This document shows, one piece after another, positions 1-6,330 of a DNA stretch of 10,993 nucleotides. The notes beneath the pieces are model-generated. The model ran no database searches. It had not been told where the DNA came from and saw only the letters and a list, made by a program, of their open reading frames with translations. The translations under genes were made by a program, and so were the position numbers. Source of the DNA: Bacteroidota bacterium (GTDB lineage Bacteria; Bacteroidota; Bacteroidia; 2-12-FULL-35-15); contig JAIOQD010000099.1 in the NCBI GenBank assembly GCA_021413595.1, forward strand, positions 1 to 10,993, read 5' to 3'. Numbering within the stretch: position 1 is the stretch's first letter; each line of letters begins with the position of its first letter.

Positions 1-623
1 CTTTTCTCTGTTTAACTGTTTCGGGCGGACATACTCAAATAGTAGTAGTAAATGACTTTTTTGAAATGAAAGTAATTGGCGAAACCATTGACGATGCTGC
101 GGGAGAAGCATTTGATAAAGCAGCTAAAATTATGGGCTTGCCTTATCCCGGTGGACCACTTATTGATAAATATGCCAAAGAAGGTGATCCAAAAGCATTT
201 ACCTTTTCAAAGCCGAAAGTTCCGGATCTTAATTATAGTTTCAGCGGATTAAAAACAGGCTTTATGAATTTTATCAATAATGAAACAGCAAAAAATCCAA
301 ATTTTGTTGAGGAGCGTAAGGCAGATATTTGTGCTTCCATTCAGCATACCATTATTGATATATTGATGAACAAGTTAAAAATAGCCGCCCAACAATATAA
401 TATTACTCAAATTGCAATTGCCGGTGGAGTGTCTGCTAATTCAGAGTTGCGCGCTACCTTACACCAATTAGCGCAGCAATTAGGATGGCAGGTTTTTATT
501 CCTAAATTTGAGTATTGTACTGATAATGCTGCAATGATAGCAATTACTGGTTATTATAAATATTTGAAACAAGATTTTACAAGTCAGGCAATTACCCCTT
601 TGCCACGATATACATTAGGATAA
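1..623 (+). CDS. tsaD: TsaD, tRNA N6-adenosine threonylcarbamoyltransferase (5'-truncated by window edge)
   Basis: TsaD transfers the threonylcarbamoyl group from TC-AMP to A37 of ANN-decoding tRNAs, completing t6A synthesis in the cytoplasm, usually with TsaB and TsaE. The reading frame is open from base 3, well before the first ATG at 66. Its first visible residues include SGGHTQIVVV, the family's SGGHT segment, so the true start lies outside the window and the ATG at 66 is internal. Further family blocks follow: GETIDDAAGEAFDKAAK and GLPYPGGP (nucleotide-binding and hinge region), YSFSGLKT, the ASKHA-fold IAGGVSANSELR, and near the end TDNAAMIA. About 206 residues are present of a family length near 335. 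The N-terminal metal-binding histidines are off-window. The stop is TAA at 621-623. The next gene starts 45 bases downstream on the same strand with no clear terminator between. A TsaC/YciO-like gene for the preceding pathway step lies 3 kb away but is not in the same transcript. Confidence 0.97.
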   Translation, partial: FLCLTVSGGHTQIVVVNDFFEMKVIGETIDDAAGEAFDKAAKIMGLPYPGGPLIDKYAKEGDPKAFTFSKPKVPDLNYSFSGLKTGFMNFINNETAKNPNFVEERKADICASIQHTIIDILMNKLKIAAQQYNITQIAIAGGVSANSELRATLHQLAQQLGWQVFIPKFEYCTDNAAMIAITGYYKYLKQDFTSQAITPLPRYTLG

Positions 624-668
624 CAGGATTAGTTTTCATCTTTTTTATTTTATTCTGCTGTACAATTC

Positions 669-1370
669 ATGAAATTAAAACAAATAAAATATTTCATTTT
701 GATTTCATTGATGCTCAGCAGCGTTATTGCCAGCGCATTGGATGGTGATACTATCAGAATAAAACCTCCGGTGCAAAAAAAAGTTTATCCCACGCCCCCT
801 CTGATATTAAAGACCAATCCACTTGCTATTTTATGGGGACCAATACCATTTACAGCTGAATATCGTTTGGTAGCTGAAGTTACAACCGGACGTAAACAAT
901 CCTCACAAATAGGGATATCTTTTCTGACCACAAGTCCGCTTTGGAAAACATTTGAAGCGGCCGCTAATATCCCAACAAAGTATCACTTTATAGCAAGAGG
1001 GTGGCGCATACAGGTTTCTCATAAATTTTTTCTTATTGGTAGTAAAAAATATGCACCATTCGGGTTTTATATTTCACCAAACGTATCCTATACAAATGCT
1101 CATATATCAATTGGTTTACAAAGGTATTACAGGCAAAATTATTTAGACTTCAGGCATTTTAATGCCAATATTTTAGTAGGGATGCAAATAGGCAAAAATT
1201 CTCGATTTACAATGGACATATTTGGTGGAATGGGGTATAAAAAAAATACTGTTCTTTTCCATGCAAATAGTTTTGTGATACTTCCCTATGATATGGAGGA
1301 GTTTGGGAAGTTTTATAATTCCAATCTTAAACTCGTATTCGGTATTAATTTTGGTTATGCAATTTATTGA
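669..1370 (+). CDS. Secreted protein, probable outer-membrane beta-barrel, unknown function
   Basis: This is a 233-residue protein. It begins with a classical signal peptide: Lys-rich residues 1-7, a hydrophobic stretch at about 8-20, and a likely signal peptidase I site after the ASA at 21-23. The mature part opens with LKTNPLAILWGPIPFTAEYR at about 47-66. That resembles the first strand and turn of the small Bacteroidota outer-membrane barrels (DUF3575-like and related families), in which a 'K-x-N-P-L' strand is followed by an 'E-Y/R' strand. The rest alternates hydrophobic and polar residues in strand-like stretches rich in Tyr, Phe and Gly, and ends in FGINFGYAIY with a C-terminal aromatic residue, as expected for insertion by the BAM complex. 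No enzymatic motif is visible. The gene is 45 bases after tsaD, so read-through is possible, and it converges on the lipoprotein gene at 1401. The barrel call is inferred from sequence pattern; the function is unknown. Confidence 0.75.
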   Translation: MKLKQIKYFILISLMLSSVIASALDGDTIRIKPPVQKKVYPTPPLILKTNPLAILWGPIPFTAEYRLVAEVTTGRKQSSQIGISFLTTSPLWKTFEAAANIPTKYHFIARGWRIQVSHKFFLIGSKKYAPFGFYISPNVSYTNAHISIGLQRYYRQNYLDFRHFNANILVGMQIGKNSRFTMDIFGGMGYKKNTVLFHANSFVILPYDMEEFGKFYNSNLKLVFGINFGYAIY

Positions 1371-1371
1371 G

Positions 1372-1392
1372 TTTCGGGAAATATTTCGGGAA
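1372..1392. repeat. 9-bp direct repeat between convergent genes
   Basis: TTTCGGGAA occurs twice, at 1372-1380 and 1384-1392, separated by ATA. The spacer and neighbouring bases also form the 10-bp palindrome GAAATATTTC. It lies in the 30-base gap between two tail-to-tail genes, where a terminator might be expected, but no stem-loop with a U-tract is visible. It may be coincidental. Confidence 0.4.
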
Positions 1393-1400
1393 CAATAAAA

Positions 1401-2099
1401 CTATAAATGCTCTGTTACTATAGCGTTGAGACCGGATATACGTTTAGTAAATGTATATGTTCCTTTCGAGAAATTATTCACCGGCCATCCACCCCATAAA
1501 AGGCTATTTCCCAGGCCATCTTTGTAATTGTATGCAGCAGTAGTTTCGTTGTCAAATTCCCAGATCATTGTATTTCTTTCTTTAGAGTTTTCGGCTTTAG
1601 GAATAGTCACTTTCACATTTAAAAATTTGTGATAAATAACCTGTTGCAACCACCCTTGCCCAACACCTAGGATTGTAAGAACATCTGTTAACCCTCCGGC
1701 AAGTGCTGTCGCTTGCAGTTTTGCTTCTACTGTAAAGCGGGTGGGGTTACCTCCTTCTACAAAATATTCACCGGTATTAAATCTGAAATTTGCGTAATCA
1801 AATGCTTGTTTTATTTTGGCATTTGCAGTAACCCATTGGCTGGCTCCATAAACCGAATATGTAAACAATGGTCCTTGAGTACCAACCATTCCGTTGTCGT
1901 CAGTTAATTGAATAGCTGTTACCGGAAAAGCAACAATATCTAAAATATTGTTACCCGATCCATCAGTTGCAGCAGTTAGTTCCCATGTGCCTTGCATCAA
2001 TACTTTGGTAGGTGGTTCTATTTCTTCTTTTTGACAAGCACTAATACATAAAAGAAGTGAAATAAAAACAGTTCCAATAAAAAGTTTATTTTTTAGCAT
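1401..2099 (-). CDS. Putative lipoprotein, lipocalin-like start, unknown function
   Basis: The protein has 232 residues when started at the ATG at 2099. A TTG two codons upstream (2105) is also in frame. A weak AAGG lies about 10 bases before that TTG, so the start is not fully settled, but ATG is the simpler choice and gives the signal MLKNKLFIGTVFISLLL. The lipobox is ISAC at residues 19-22, so Cys22 should be lipidated. The residues after it (QKEEIEPP) are acidic and flexible. A GTWELTAATDGSG stretch follows, like the first strand of lipocalin-like domains in Bacteroidota lipoproteins ('G-T-W-x-L/V'). Later segments with many Trp, Tyr, Phe and Thr (WEFDNETTAAYNYKDG, GTYTFTKRISG) fit an all-beta fold. 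I recognise no specific family. It converges on the gene ending at 1370 with a 30-base gap and lies downstream of ilvE, which is separated from it by a terminator-like hairpin. Confidence 0.8.
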   Translation of the reverse strand: MLKNKLFIGTVFISLLLCISACQKEEIEPPTKVLMQGTWELTAATDGSGNNILDIVAFPVTAIQLTDDNGMVGTQGPLFTYSVYGASQWVTANAKIKQAFDYANFRFNTGEYFVEGGNPTRFTVEAKLQATALAGGLTDVLTILGVGQGWLQQVIYHKFLNVKVTIPKAENSKERNTMIWEFDNETTAAYNYKDGLGNSLLWGGWPVNNFSKGTYTFTKRISGLNAIVTEHL

Positions 2100-2181
2100 G
2101 GCCAATTATGTTTTACCTTGATTGGATAGAATTTATAAGTGATCATATCAATAAATCAATTAATATGCCATAAAAAATTGG

Positions 2182-2216
2182 AAAAAAAATGCAATATGAG
2201 TTTCTGAAAACTCATA
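2182..2216 (-). terminator. Intrinsic terminator downstream of ilvE
   Basis: TATGAGTTT (2195-2203) and AAACTCATA (2208-2216) form a perfect 9-bp stem with a CTGA loop. Two outer G-C pairs (2191-2192 with 2219-2220) could extend it across a 2x2 internal loop. Read on the minus strand, the stem begins 23 bases after the ilvE stop codon and is followed, after TTGCA, by eight T residues (complement of 2182-2189). That order suits termination of ilvE transcription before the lipoprotein gene. Confidence 0.65.
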
Positions 2217-2239
2217 CCGCATCTCTGACTAATGAAAGG

Positions 2240-3313
2240 TTAAGCAATTTTATACATCCAATTGTGAATATCTTCTGCACGACCTTTGCGGATATCTTCT
2301 AATTCTTTTGCAACACGTTGTGAGAACATTTGGCCCTCTATACCTGGTAATACATAATCTTTTCCTTCAAAACCTATTGTTGAAATATGTGCAATAGTTG
2401 CTGCAGTACCTGTACCAAAAGCTTCCTGTAAGGTCCCGTTCTTATGAGCATCAATTACTTCATCAATACTTATTTTGCGTTCCTGAACTTTTACTTTCCA
2501 ATCCCTTGCAAGGGTAAGTACACTGTCACGTGTGATACCTGCTAAAATTGTATCACCCAATGGTGCAGTGATCAATACATCATCGATCACAAACATTAAG
2601 TTCATAGTTCCTGACTCCTCTAAATAGCGGTGATTACGAGCATCCGTCCAAATGATCTGATCATACCCTCTTTGTTGAGCGAGTTTGGTTGGATATAAGG
2701 AACGGCCATAATTACCGGAAGCTTTCACAAAACCTACACCACCTTCAACAGCACGTATAAAATTGGTTTCTACCAATACTTTTACTGGTTTGTTGTAATA
2801 CGCACCTCCTGGCGAAGTGATGATATAAAACTTGTAGGTATCAGATGGTTTTACCCCGATAAATTCATCCGTGCCAATAATAAAAGGACGTAAATACAAC
2901 GATGCTCCATCAGCAGTAGGCACCCAATCTTTGTCCATGTGAACCAATTGTTTAAGACCTTCAATGAAATATTCCTTAGGAATTCCCGGCATACACATTC
3001 TATCAGCTGATATGTTAATTCGTTTGTTGTTATCAAAAGGCCGGAAAAGAGATACTTCACCTTTATCATTTTTATAGGCTTTCATACCTTCGAAAATAGC
3101 TTGCCCGTAGTGAAGTGCGGATGTTGAAGGACTCATTGGCACCGGTCCATAGGGCAATTGTTGTGCATTACCCCATTGATTATTATTATAATCAACTACG
3201 AACAGGTGGTCAGAAAAAATTTTACCAAATGTCAGGTGTTCAAAATCCAGTTCATTTATTCTCGATTTAGAAATTTTTTGAACCTTAACTTCAATAGTAT
3301 TTGCTGTTATCAT
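2240..3313 (-). CDS. ilvE: Branched-chain amino acid aminotransferase (PLP class IV)
   Basis: The enzyme interconverts leucine, isoleucine and valine with their 2-keto acids using glutamate/2-oxoglutarate and PLP. It performs the last step of branched-chain amino acid synthesis or the first step of breakdown, in the cytoplasm. The protein has 357 residues, the length of the long 'eukaryotic-type' BCAT subgroup rather than the roughly 310-residue E. coli type. Visible blocks include GPVPMSPSTSALHYGQAIFEGMKAY (about 56-80), RPFDNNKRINISADRM (91-106) and FVKASGNYGRSLYPT, with the probable PLP Schiff-base lysine at K197. LEESGTMNLMFV (231-242) is the class-IV signature, and AFGTGTAATIAHI (298-310) is the phosphate-binding region. 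The ATG at 3313 gives the N-terminus typical of the family ('SRINELDFEHLTFGKIFSDH'). No neighbouring ilv or leu genes are present, and it appears monocistronic, with a hairpin terminator downstream and a 170-base AT-rich leader region upstream. Confidence 0.96.
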   Translation of the reverse strand: MITANTIEVKVQKISKSRINELDFEHLTFGKIFSDHLFVVDYNNNQWGNAQQLPYGPVPMSPSTSALHYGQAIFEGMKAYKNDKGEVSLFRPFDNNKRINISADRMCMPGIPKEYFIEGLKQLVHMDKDWVPTADGASLYLRPFIIGTDEFIGVKPSDTYKFYIITSPGGAYYNKPVKVLVETNFIRAVEGGVGFVKASGNYGRSLYPTKLAQQRGYDQIIWTDARNHRYLEESGTMNLMFVIDDVLITAPLGDTILAGITRDSVLTLARDWKVKVQERKISIDEVIDAHKNGTLQEAFGTGTAATIAHISTIGFEGKDYVLPGIEGQMFSQRVAKELEDIRKGRAEDIHNWMYKIA

Positions 3314-3483
3314 TAAAATTTGAGTTTGTTTATTTTGATAAAAATAAGTATTTTATTTATCCAAAACAATTTTCTGGAATAAATGTAGACGAATAAGAGA
3401 TTATTAAAGTTGAAATTAAATGAAATGTGATGGAAGGATATAAAAATGGGGAGAGGAGGTAAAAAAGTAATAATTAAAAAAGA

Positions 3484-4104
3484 TTAAAAATATTGCTCAA
3501 GCACTCCTAATCCCTGTCGGAGGATAGTGAAGTCATCATTAGTACAATCAACAACTGTTGAAGCCTGATTGTTACCATAACCACCTGCAATAACAATATC
3601 TACCTGATCCTTGTATTTTTCATAAATTAATTCAGGGTCGGTGGTGTATTCAACTATTTCATCATCATCGTGAACAGAAGTGGTCATAATGGGATTGCCT
3701 AATTGTTTTACTATTTCAAGGCAAATGATATTATCCGGAATGCGAATACCCACGGTTTTTTTTTTGCTTCTGAATATTTTTGGAACATTGTTATTGGCTT
3801 CTAGTATAAATGTAAAAGGTCCGGGAAGAGCCTTTTTCATTACCTTATAAGTGCCTGTGTTTATTGGCTTGGTAAAATCAGAGAGGTGGCTTAGATCAGA
3901 ACAGATAAAAGAGAAGTTCGCTTTTTCAGGATCGATACCTTTTATTTTACATACGCGCTCAACTGCGCGTTGTTTATTAATATCACAACCTATCCCATAA
4001 ACGGTATCGGTTGGATAAATCACAACACCGCCATCGCGTAAGCATTTTACAACTTTCGCAATTTCATCGTAGTTTGGTTTATTAGGGTTGATTCGGAGAA
4101 ACAT
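3484..4104 (-). CDS. TsaC/YciO/YrdC-family protein (threonylcarbamoyl-AMP synthase or YciO-like relative)
   Basis: YrdC-fold proteins of the TsaC/Sua5 branch make threonylcarbamoyl-AMP from threonine, bicarbonate and ATP, the substrate of TsaD. This one has 206 residues. [17 protein letters not shown] (25-41) is the conserved substrate-binding start. CKIKG (52-56) stands at the KxR region, TVGIRIPD (117-124) and ASTVVDC (181-187) are present, and ILRQG near the C-terminus matches the family ending. Two points place it nearer YciO than canonical TsaC. The usual 'TSAN' block is TTSVHD (141-146), and the KxR-PxxKPL loop reads [14 protein letters not shown], much like the YciO loop with its aromatic continuation. 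Similar short proteins are common in Bacteroidota, sometimes beside a longer Sua5. I therefore give no symbol: the TC-AMP synthase role is likely but unproven. The gene follows talC on the same strand after a 90-base gap containing a long inverted repeat. Confidence 0.88.
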   Translation of the reverse strand: MFLRINPNKPNYDEIAKVVKCLRDGGVVIYPTDTVYGIGCDINKQRAVERVCKIKGIDPEKANFSFICSDLSHLSDFTKPINTGTYKVMKKALPGPFTFILEANNNVPKIFRSKKKTVGIRIPDNIICLEIVKQLGNPIMTTSVHDDDEIVEYTTDPELIYEKYKDQVDIVIAGGYGNNQASTVVDCTNDDFTILRQGLGVLEQYF

Positions 4105-4132
4105 GCAATAGAGGAATTGATATTATTTACAA

Positions 4133-4194
4133 TTTAACTTTTTTGTAGTAGGCAATTAAAATTGAATTCAATTGCCTACTGCAAAATAGTTAAA
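4133..4194. repeat. Long imperfect inverted repeat between talC and the tsaC-like gene
   Basis: The arms are 4133-4157 and 4170-4194, 25 bases each, pairing everywhere except at 4140/4187 and one G-T position at 4146/4181. The inner 11 bp (AGTAGGCAATT and AATTGCCTACT) are perfect. The 12-base loop together with its flanks also contains the 14-bp palindrome AATTGAATTCAATT. The repeat starts on the base after the talC stop codon. It lacks a T-run after the stem on either strand (T-rich before, A-rich after), so it is not a standard intrinsic terminator. It may be an RNA processing or stability hairpin, or a remnant of a palindromic element. Confidence 0.7.
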
Positions 4195-4842
4195 CTATTT
4201 TTTTGCATCAGCTAAAAATTGTGCTAATCCAATGTCTGTTAACGGATGTTTTAATAAAGAAAGAATTACCCCTAATGGGCATGTAACCACATCAGCACCA
4301 ATTGTAGCACATTCAATAATGTGCATTGGATGACGAACAGATGCAGCTAAAATTTGTGTTTCATAACCGTAGTTATCATAAATCACACGGATATCTTCAA
4401 TCAATCGTAAGCCATCCGTTGAAACATCATCTAAACGACCTACAAATGGAGAAACATAGGTAGCACCGGCTTTTGCAGCTAATAGGGCTTGTCCGGCAGA
4501 AAACACCAATGTGCAGTTTGTTCTGATTCCTTTTTCAGAAAAATATTTAATAGCTTTAATACCATCCTTGATCATTGGTACTTTAACTACAATTCGTTTG
4601 TGAAGTTTAGCAAGGCGTTCACCTTCTTTTACCATTCCTGCAAAATCAGTGGAAATTACTTCAGCACTAACATCACCGGTTACTATCTTGCAAATATCAA
4701 CGTAGTGTTTTAAAATATTTTTTTCGCCTTTAATACCTTCTTTGGCCATTAATGAAGGGTTAGTTGTTACTCCATCAAGTACACCAAGGTCTTGAGCTTC
4801 TTTAATTTGTGCAAGGTTTGCTGTGTCAATAAAAAATTTCAT
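4195..4842 (-). CDS. talC: Transaldolase, TalC/FSA-like small class
   Basis: This is a cytoplasmic class I aldolase of the non-oxidative pentose phosphate pathway. It moves a dihydroxyacetone unit from sedoheptulose 7-phosphate to glyceraldehyde 3-phosphate, giving erythrose 4-phosphate and fructose 6-phosphate. The 215 residues match the compact TalC type (about 215 residues), not the 320-residue TalB type. It starts [10 protein letters not shown], with VTTNPSLM at 25-32. VVKVPM places the Schiff-base lysine at K87. TNCTLVFS (108-115), [11 protein letters not shown] (129-139), [10 protein letters not shown] (163-172) and the terminal [15 protein letters not shown] complete the family pattern. 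In SAEV (59-62), Glu61 takes the position that is Glu in transaldolases and Gln in fructose-6-phosphate aldolase, supporting transaldolase over FSA activity. The ATG at 4842 is the only start that gives the conserved N-terminus. A TAnnTTTG box lies about 76 bases upstream, and the SRP RNA gene lies 187 bases upstream in the same direction. Confidence 0.95.
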   Translation of the reverse strand: MKFFIDTANLAQIKEAQDLGVLDGVTTNPSLMAKEGIKGEKNILKHYVDICKIVTGDVSAEVISTDFAGMVKEGERLAKLHKRIVVKVPMIKDGIKAIKYFSEKGIRTNCTLVFSAGQALLAAKAGATYVSPFVGRLDDVSTDGLRLIEDIRVIYDNYGYETQILAASVRHPMHIIECATIGADVVTCPLGVILSLLKHPLTDIGLAQFLADAKK

Positions 4843-4917
4843 ATCTAAAATAGTTAGCCTTTTTAATCTCCCGAAAGGTAGATTTTTTGGAATGGTTTAT
4901 AATTGTTATTTGTTTTG

Positions 4918-4925
4918 CAAATGTA
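4918..4925 (-). promoter_or_regulatory. Possible -7 box for talC
   Basis: The minus strand reads TACATTTG here, a full match to the Bacteroidota -7 consensus TAnnTTTG, in the correct orientation for talC. No TTTG-type -33 box is seen at the usual spacing, so this is weaker than the SRP RNA promoter. It would give a leader of roughly 70 bases that includes a small hairpin (AATCT at 4865-4869 with AGATT at 4880-4884, closed by CC-GAAA-GG with one mismatch). Confidence 0.4.
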
Positions 4926-5018
4926 TAAAAACGATTTGGAACTCAGCGAATATAGTTGGATTCATTCGTAATTCGTATTTACCGGTAATTTGTGGGAGTT
5001 TTGTAATTCGCAGGAAGT

Positions 5019-5028
5019 AAAAAAAGAA
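5019..5028 (-). terminator. U-rich 3' tail of the SRP RNA gene
   Basis: On the minus strand the closing CCCC of the SRP RNA is followed at once by TTCTTTTTTT. The RNA's own long hairpin plus this tract would act as an intrinsic terminator. Confidence 0.6.
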
Positions 5029-5124
5029 GGGGTAAGCTACTCATATCGCACCGCTCAACCTATTACCTTTGCTTACTTCCGTACCTGGAGGGTTTTAGGG
5101 AGCTGGTCGTATAAGACTTACCCC
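5029..5124 (-). ncRNA. ffs: Small bacterial signal recognition particle RNA (4.5S-type)
   Basis: This RNA pairs with Ffh to form the SRP, which targets nascent membrane proteins to FtsY and the translocon. Read on the minus strand, the segment carries the helix 8 core CAGG-UAC-GGAA-GUA-AGCA (within 5068-5087). That is the GGAA tetraloop, its 3-bp stem, and the CAGG/AGCA internal loop contacted by the Ffh M domain; E. coli 4.5S RNA has CAGG-UCC-GGAA-GGA-AGCA. The 3' half continues GAGCGGTGCGATATGAGTAG, parallel to the E. coli GACGCGTGTGCCGGGATGTAG. The ends close with an 8-bp stem, GGGGTAAG (5117-5124) and CTTACCCC (5029-5036), and intermediate pairs (GCUC/GAGC, ACC/GGU, CUUAUA/UAUGAG) make one long hairpin of about 96 nt. 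A strong promoter lies just upstream and a U-rich tract follows. Exact ends are inferred from the stem and promoter spacing. Open frames on either strand here are not genes. Confidence 0.93.
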
Positions 5125-5128
5125 GGTG

Positions 5129-5160
5129 CAAAAGTAATAAAATTTATTTTTAAATTCAAA
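5129..5160 (-). promoter_or_regulatory. Bacteroidota-type promoter of the SRP RNA gene
   Basis: On the minus strand the -33 element TTTG (5160-5157) is followed after 20 bases by TACTTTTG (5136-5129), a perfect match to TAnnTTTG. The expected start, a few bases further on, falls on or just before the first G of the RNA at 5124. This independent signal supports both the strand and the 5' end of the SRP RNA. Confidence 0.8.
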
Positions 5161-5189
5161 GTATTACATACTTTTAATTTTTTTCCATT

Positions 5190-5209
5190 GCAGGGGGATT
5201 GCCCCCTGC
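5190..5209. repeat. GC-rich perfect hairpin in the SRP RNA/GT2 intergenic region
   Basis: GCAGGGGG (5190-5197) and CCCCCTGC (5202-5209) form a perfect 8-bp stem with loop ATTG, conspicuous in an otherwise AT-rich spacer. On the plus strand it is followed by CTTAATTCG and on the minus strand by AATGGAAAAAAATT, so no U-tract makes it an ordinary terminator. It sits between two divergent promoters, upstream of both genes. Confidence 0.7.
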
Positions 5210-5246
5210 CTTAATTCGTTATTTTTCGTAATTCGGAGATTATTTA

Positions 5247-5254
5247 TATATTTG
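5247..5254 (+). promoter_or_regulatory. Probable -7 box of the GT2 gene
   Basis: TATATTTG matches TAnnTTTG and ends six bases before the ATG at 5261. A TTTC at 5224-5227 lies 19 bases upstream, close to the -33 TTTG. Transcription would begin at or within a few bases of the start codon, giving a nearly leaderless message. Confidence 0.5.
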
Positions 5255-5260
5255 TTTCCT

Positions 5261-6211
5261 ATGAACATTTCAATTGTTATCCCTTTATTAAACGAAGAAG
5301 AATCCTTGCCGGAGCTAATCGGGTGGATTGAAAAAGTGATGATTGCGAATGGGTTTTCGTATGAGCTGATCTTTGTAGATGATGGAAGTACGGATAATTC
5401 CTGGAAGGTTATTGAAGCCTTGTCGGCTAAAAATCAAAATATCAAAGGGATAAAATTTCGGAGAAATTATGGTAAATCAGCTGCTTTAAATGTAGCATTT
5501 GAAGCGGCTTTGGGTGATGTGATAATTACAATGGATGGCGATTTGCAGGATTCTCCTGATGAAATTCCTGAATTGTATAAAATGATAATGGTTGACGGGC
5601 TTGACCTTGTATCGGGCTGGAAAAAGAAACGTTATGATCCCCTAAGTAAAACCATACCCACAAAATTGTTTAATTGGGCAACCCGAAAGGCTAGTGGAAT
5701 CAATAATTTACATGATTTTAATTGTGGTTTAAAAGCGTATAAAAAGGATGTTGTTAAAAACATTGAAGTTTATGGCGAAATGCACCGTTATATTCCTGTA
5801 ATTGCTAAATGGGCCGGTTTTAAAAAGATAGAAGAGAAAGAAGTGCAGCATTATGAGCGGAAATATGGTAAAACAAAATTTGGTTTTGAACGTTTTGTAA
5901 ATGGCTTTTTGGATTTAATGTCCATCACTTTTGTTTCGAAATTTGGAAAACGGCCTATGCATGTTTTTGGTTTTTTTGGATCACTTTCATTTTTATTTGG
6001 TGGTGCTATTTCCTTGTATTTGATCTGTGAAAAGGTTTATAAATCGTTTAATGCTATTCCTACCCGGGATGTAACCGATCAACCTTTATTTTACCTGGCA
6101 TTGGTAGCTATGATAATTGGAACTCAATTATTTCTTGCCGGATTTCTTGGAGAGTTGATTTCTCGTAATTCCGTTAGTAGAAATCATTATCAAATTGAAA
6201 AAACGATATAG
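5261..6211 (+). CDS. GT2 family glycosyltransferase, polyprenyl-phosphate sugar transferase type (DPM1/GtrB/ArnC-like), membrane-anchored
   Basis: Proteins of this type load a sugar from a nucleotide donor onto undecaprenyl phosphate on the cytoplasmic face of the inner membrane, supplying lipid-linked sugar for envelope glycans. The protein has 316 residues when started at the ATG at 5261; an in-frame TTG at 5252 would overlap the -7 box and is less likely. The GT-A domain starts ISIVIPLLNEEESLPEL. It has FVDDGSTD (38-45), FRRNYGKSAALNVAF (67-80) and the metal-binding DxD in MDGDLQDSPDEIP (D92, D94). RKYGKTKFGFERF (199-211) is the basic segment typical of the DPM/GtrB/ArnC group. Two transmembrane helices follow, at about 232-256 and 276-299, as in GtrB-like enzymes. 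The donor sugar cannot be told from sequence, and no partner glycan or flippase gene is adjacent. It ends at the bidirectional terminator at 6272-6317. Confidence 0.9.
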   Translation: MNISIVIPLLNEEESLPELIGWIEKVMIANGFSYELIFVDDGSTDNSWKVIEALSAKNQNIKGIKFRRNYGKSAALNVAFEAALGDVIITMDGDLQDSPDEIPELYKMIMVDGLDLVSGWKKKRYDPLSKTIPTKLFNWATRKASGINNLHDFNCGLKAYKKDVVKNIEVYGEMHRYIPVIAKWAGFKKIEEKEVQHYERKYGKTKFGFERFVNGFLDLMSITFVSKFGKRPMHVFGFFGSLSFLFGGAISLYLICEKVYKSFNAIPTRDVTDQPLFYLALVAMIIGTQLFLAGFLGELISRNSVSRNHYQIEKTI

Positions 6212-6271
6212 ACGACTTCCAAATTTCGTTGTAAACAGTACAATGTATTTAAACTTATATAAAGTCTAATG

Positions 6272-6317
6272 CAAAGAAAAAGCCTTGAAGATGTTTATCT
6301 TCAAGGCTTTTTCTTTG
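6272..6317. terminator. Bidirectional intrinsic terminator
   Basis: The arms 6272-6292 and 6297-6317 are perfectly complementary over 21 bp, with a GTTT loop. The GC-rich core is AGCCTTGAAGAT. The outer arm is A-rich on the left (AAAGAAAAA) and T-rich on the right (TTTTTCTTT), so either strand yields a stem followed by a U-tract. It serves the GT2 gene ending at 6211 (plus) and the lipoprotein gene ending at 6331 (minus). Confidence 0.9.
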
Positions 6318-6330
6318 TAAATTAAACAAA

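Larger units (their letters stand above)
4967..5235. repeat. Four scattered copies of a TAATTCG motif around the SRP RNA gene
   Basis: CGTAATTCG occurs at 4967-4975 and 5227-5235, GTAATTCG at 5003-5010 and TAATTCG at 5212-5218. A further ATTCG abuts the first copy (4964-4968). All lie in the non-coding sequence on either side of the SRP RNA and none within it. Besides these, the SRP RNA and the GC hairpin, the 418-base gap 4843-5260 holds promoter-like boxes and nothing I can call a gene. Confidence 0.5.

Noticed and set aside
4133..4194. Standard intrinsic terminator downstream of talC
   Set aside because: The hairpin is strong, but neither strand has a T-run after the stem, so I listed it as an inverted repeat instead.
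4865..4890. Small hairpin followed by six T residues on the plus strand as a terminator
   Set aside because: No plus-strand gene ends upstream of it, the stem has a mismatch, and it lies in the leader of the minus-strand talC. It may be chance.
4823..5214. Open reading frames of 65 and 74 codons on the plus strand (4823-5020 and 4990-5214)
   Set aside because: The second crosses the SRP RNA gene and the first runs antisense to the talC leader; neither shows protein-like composition or a recognisable motif.
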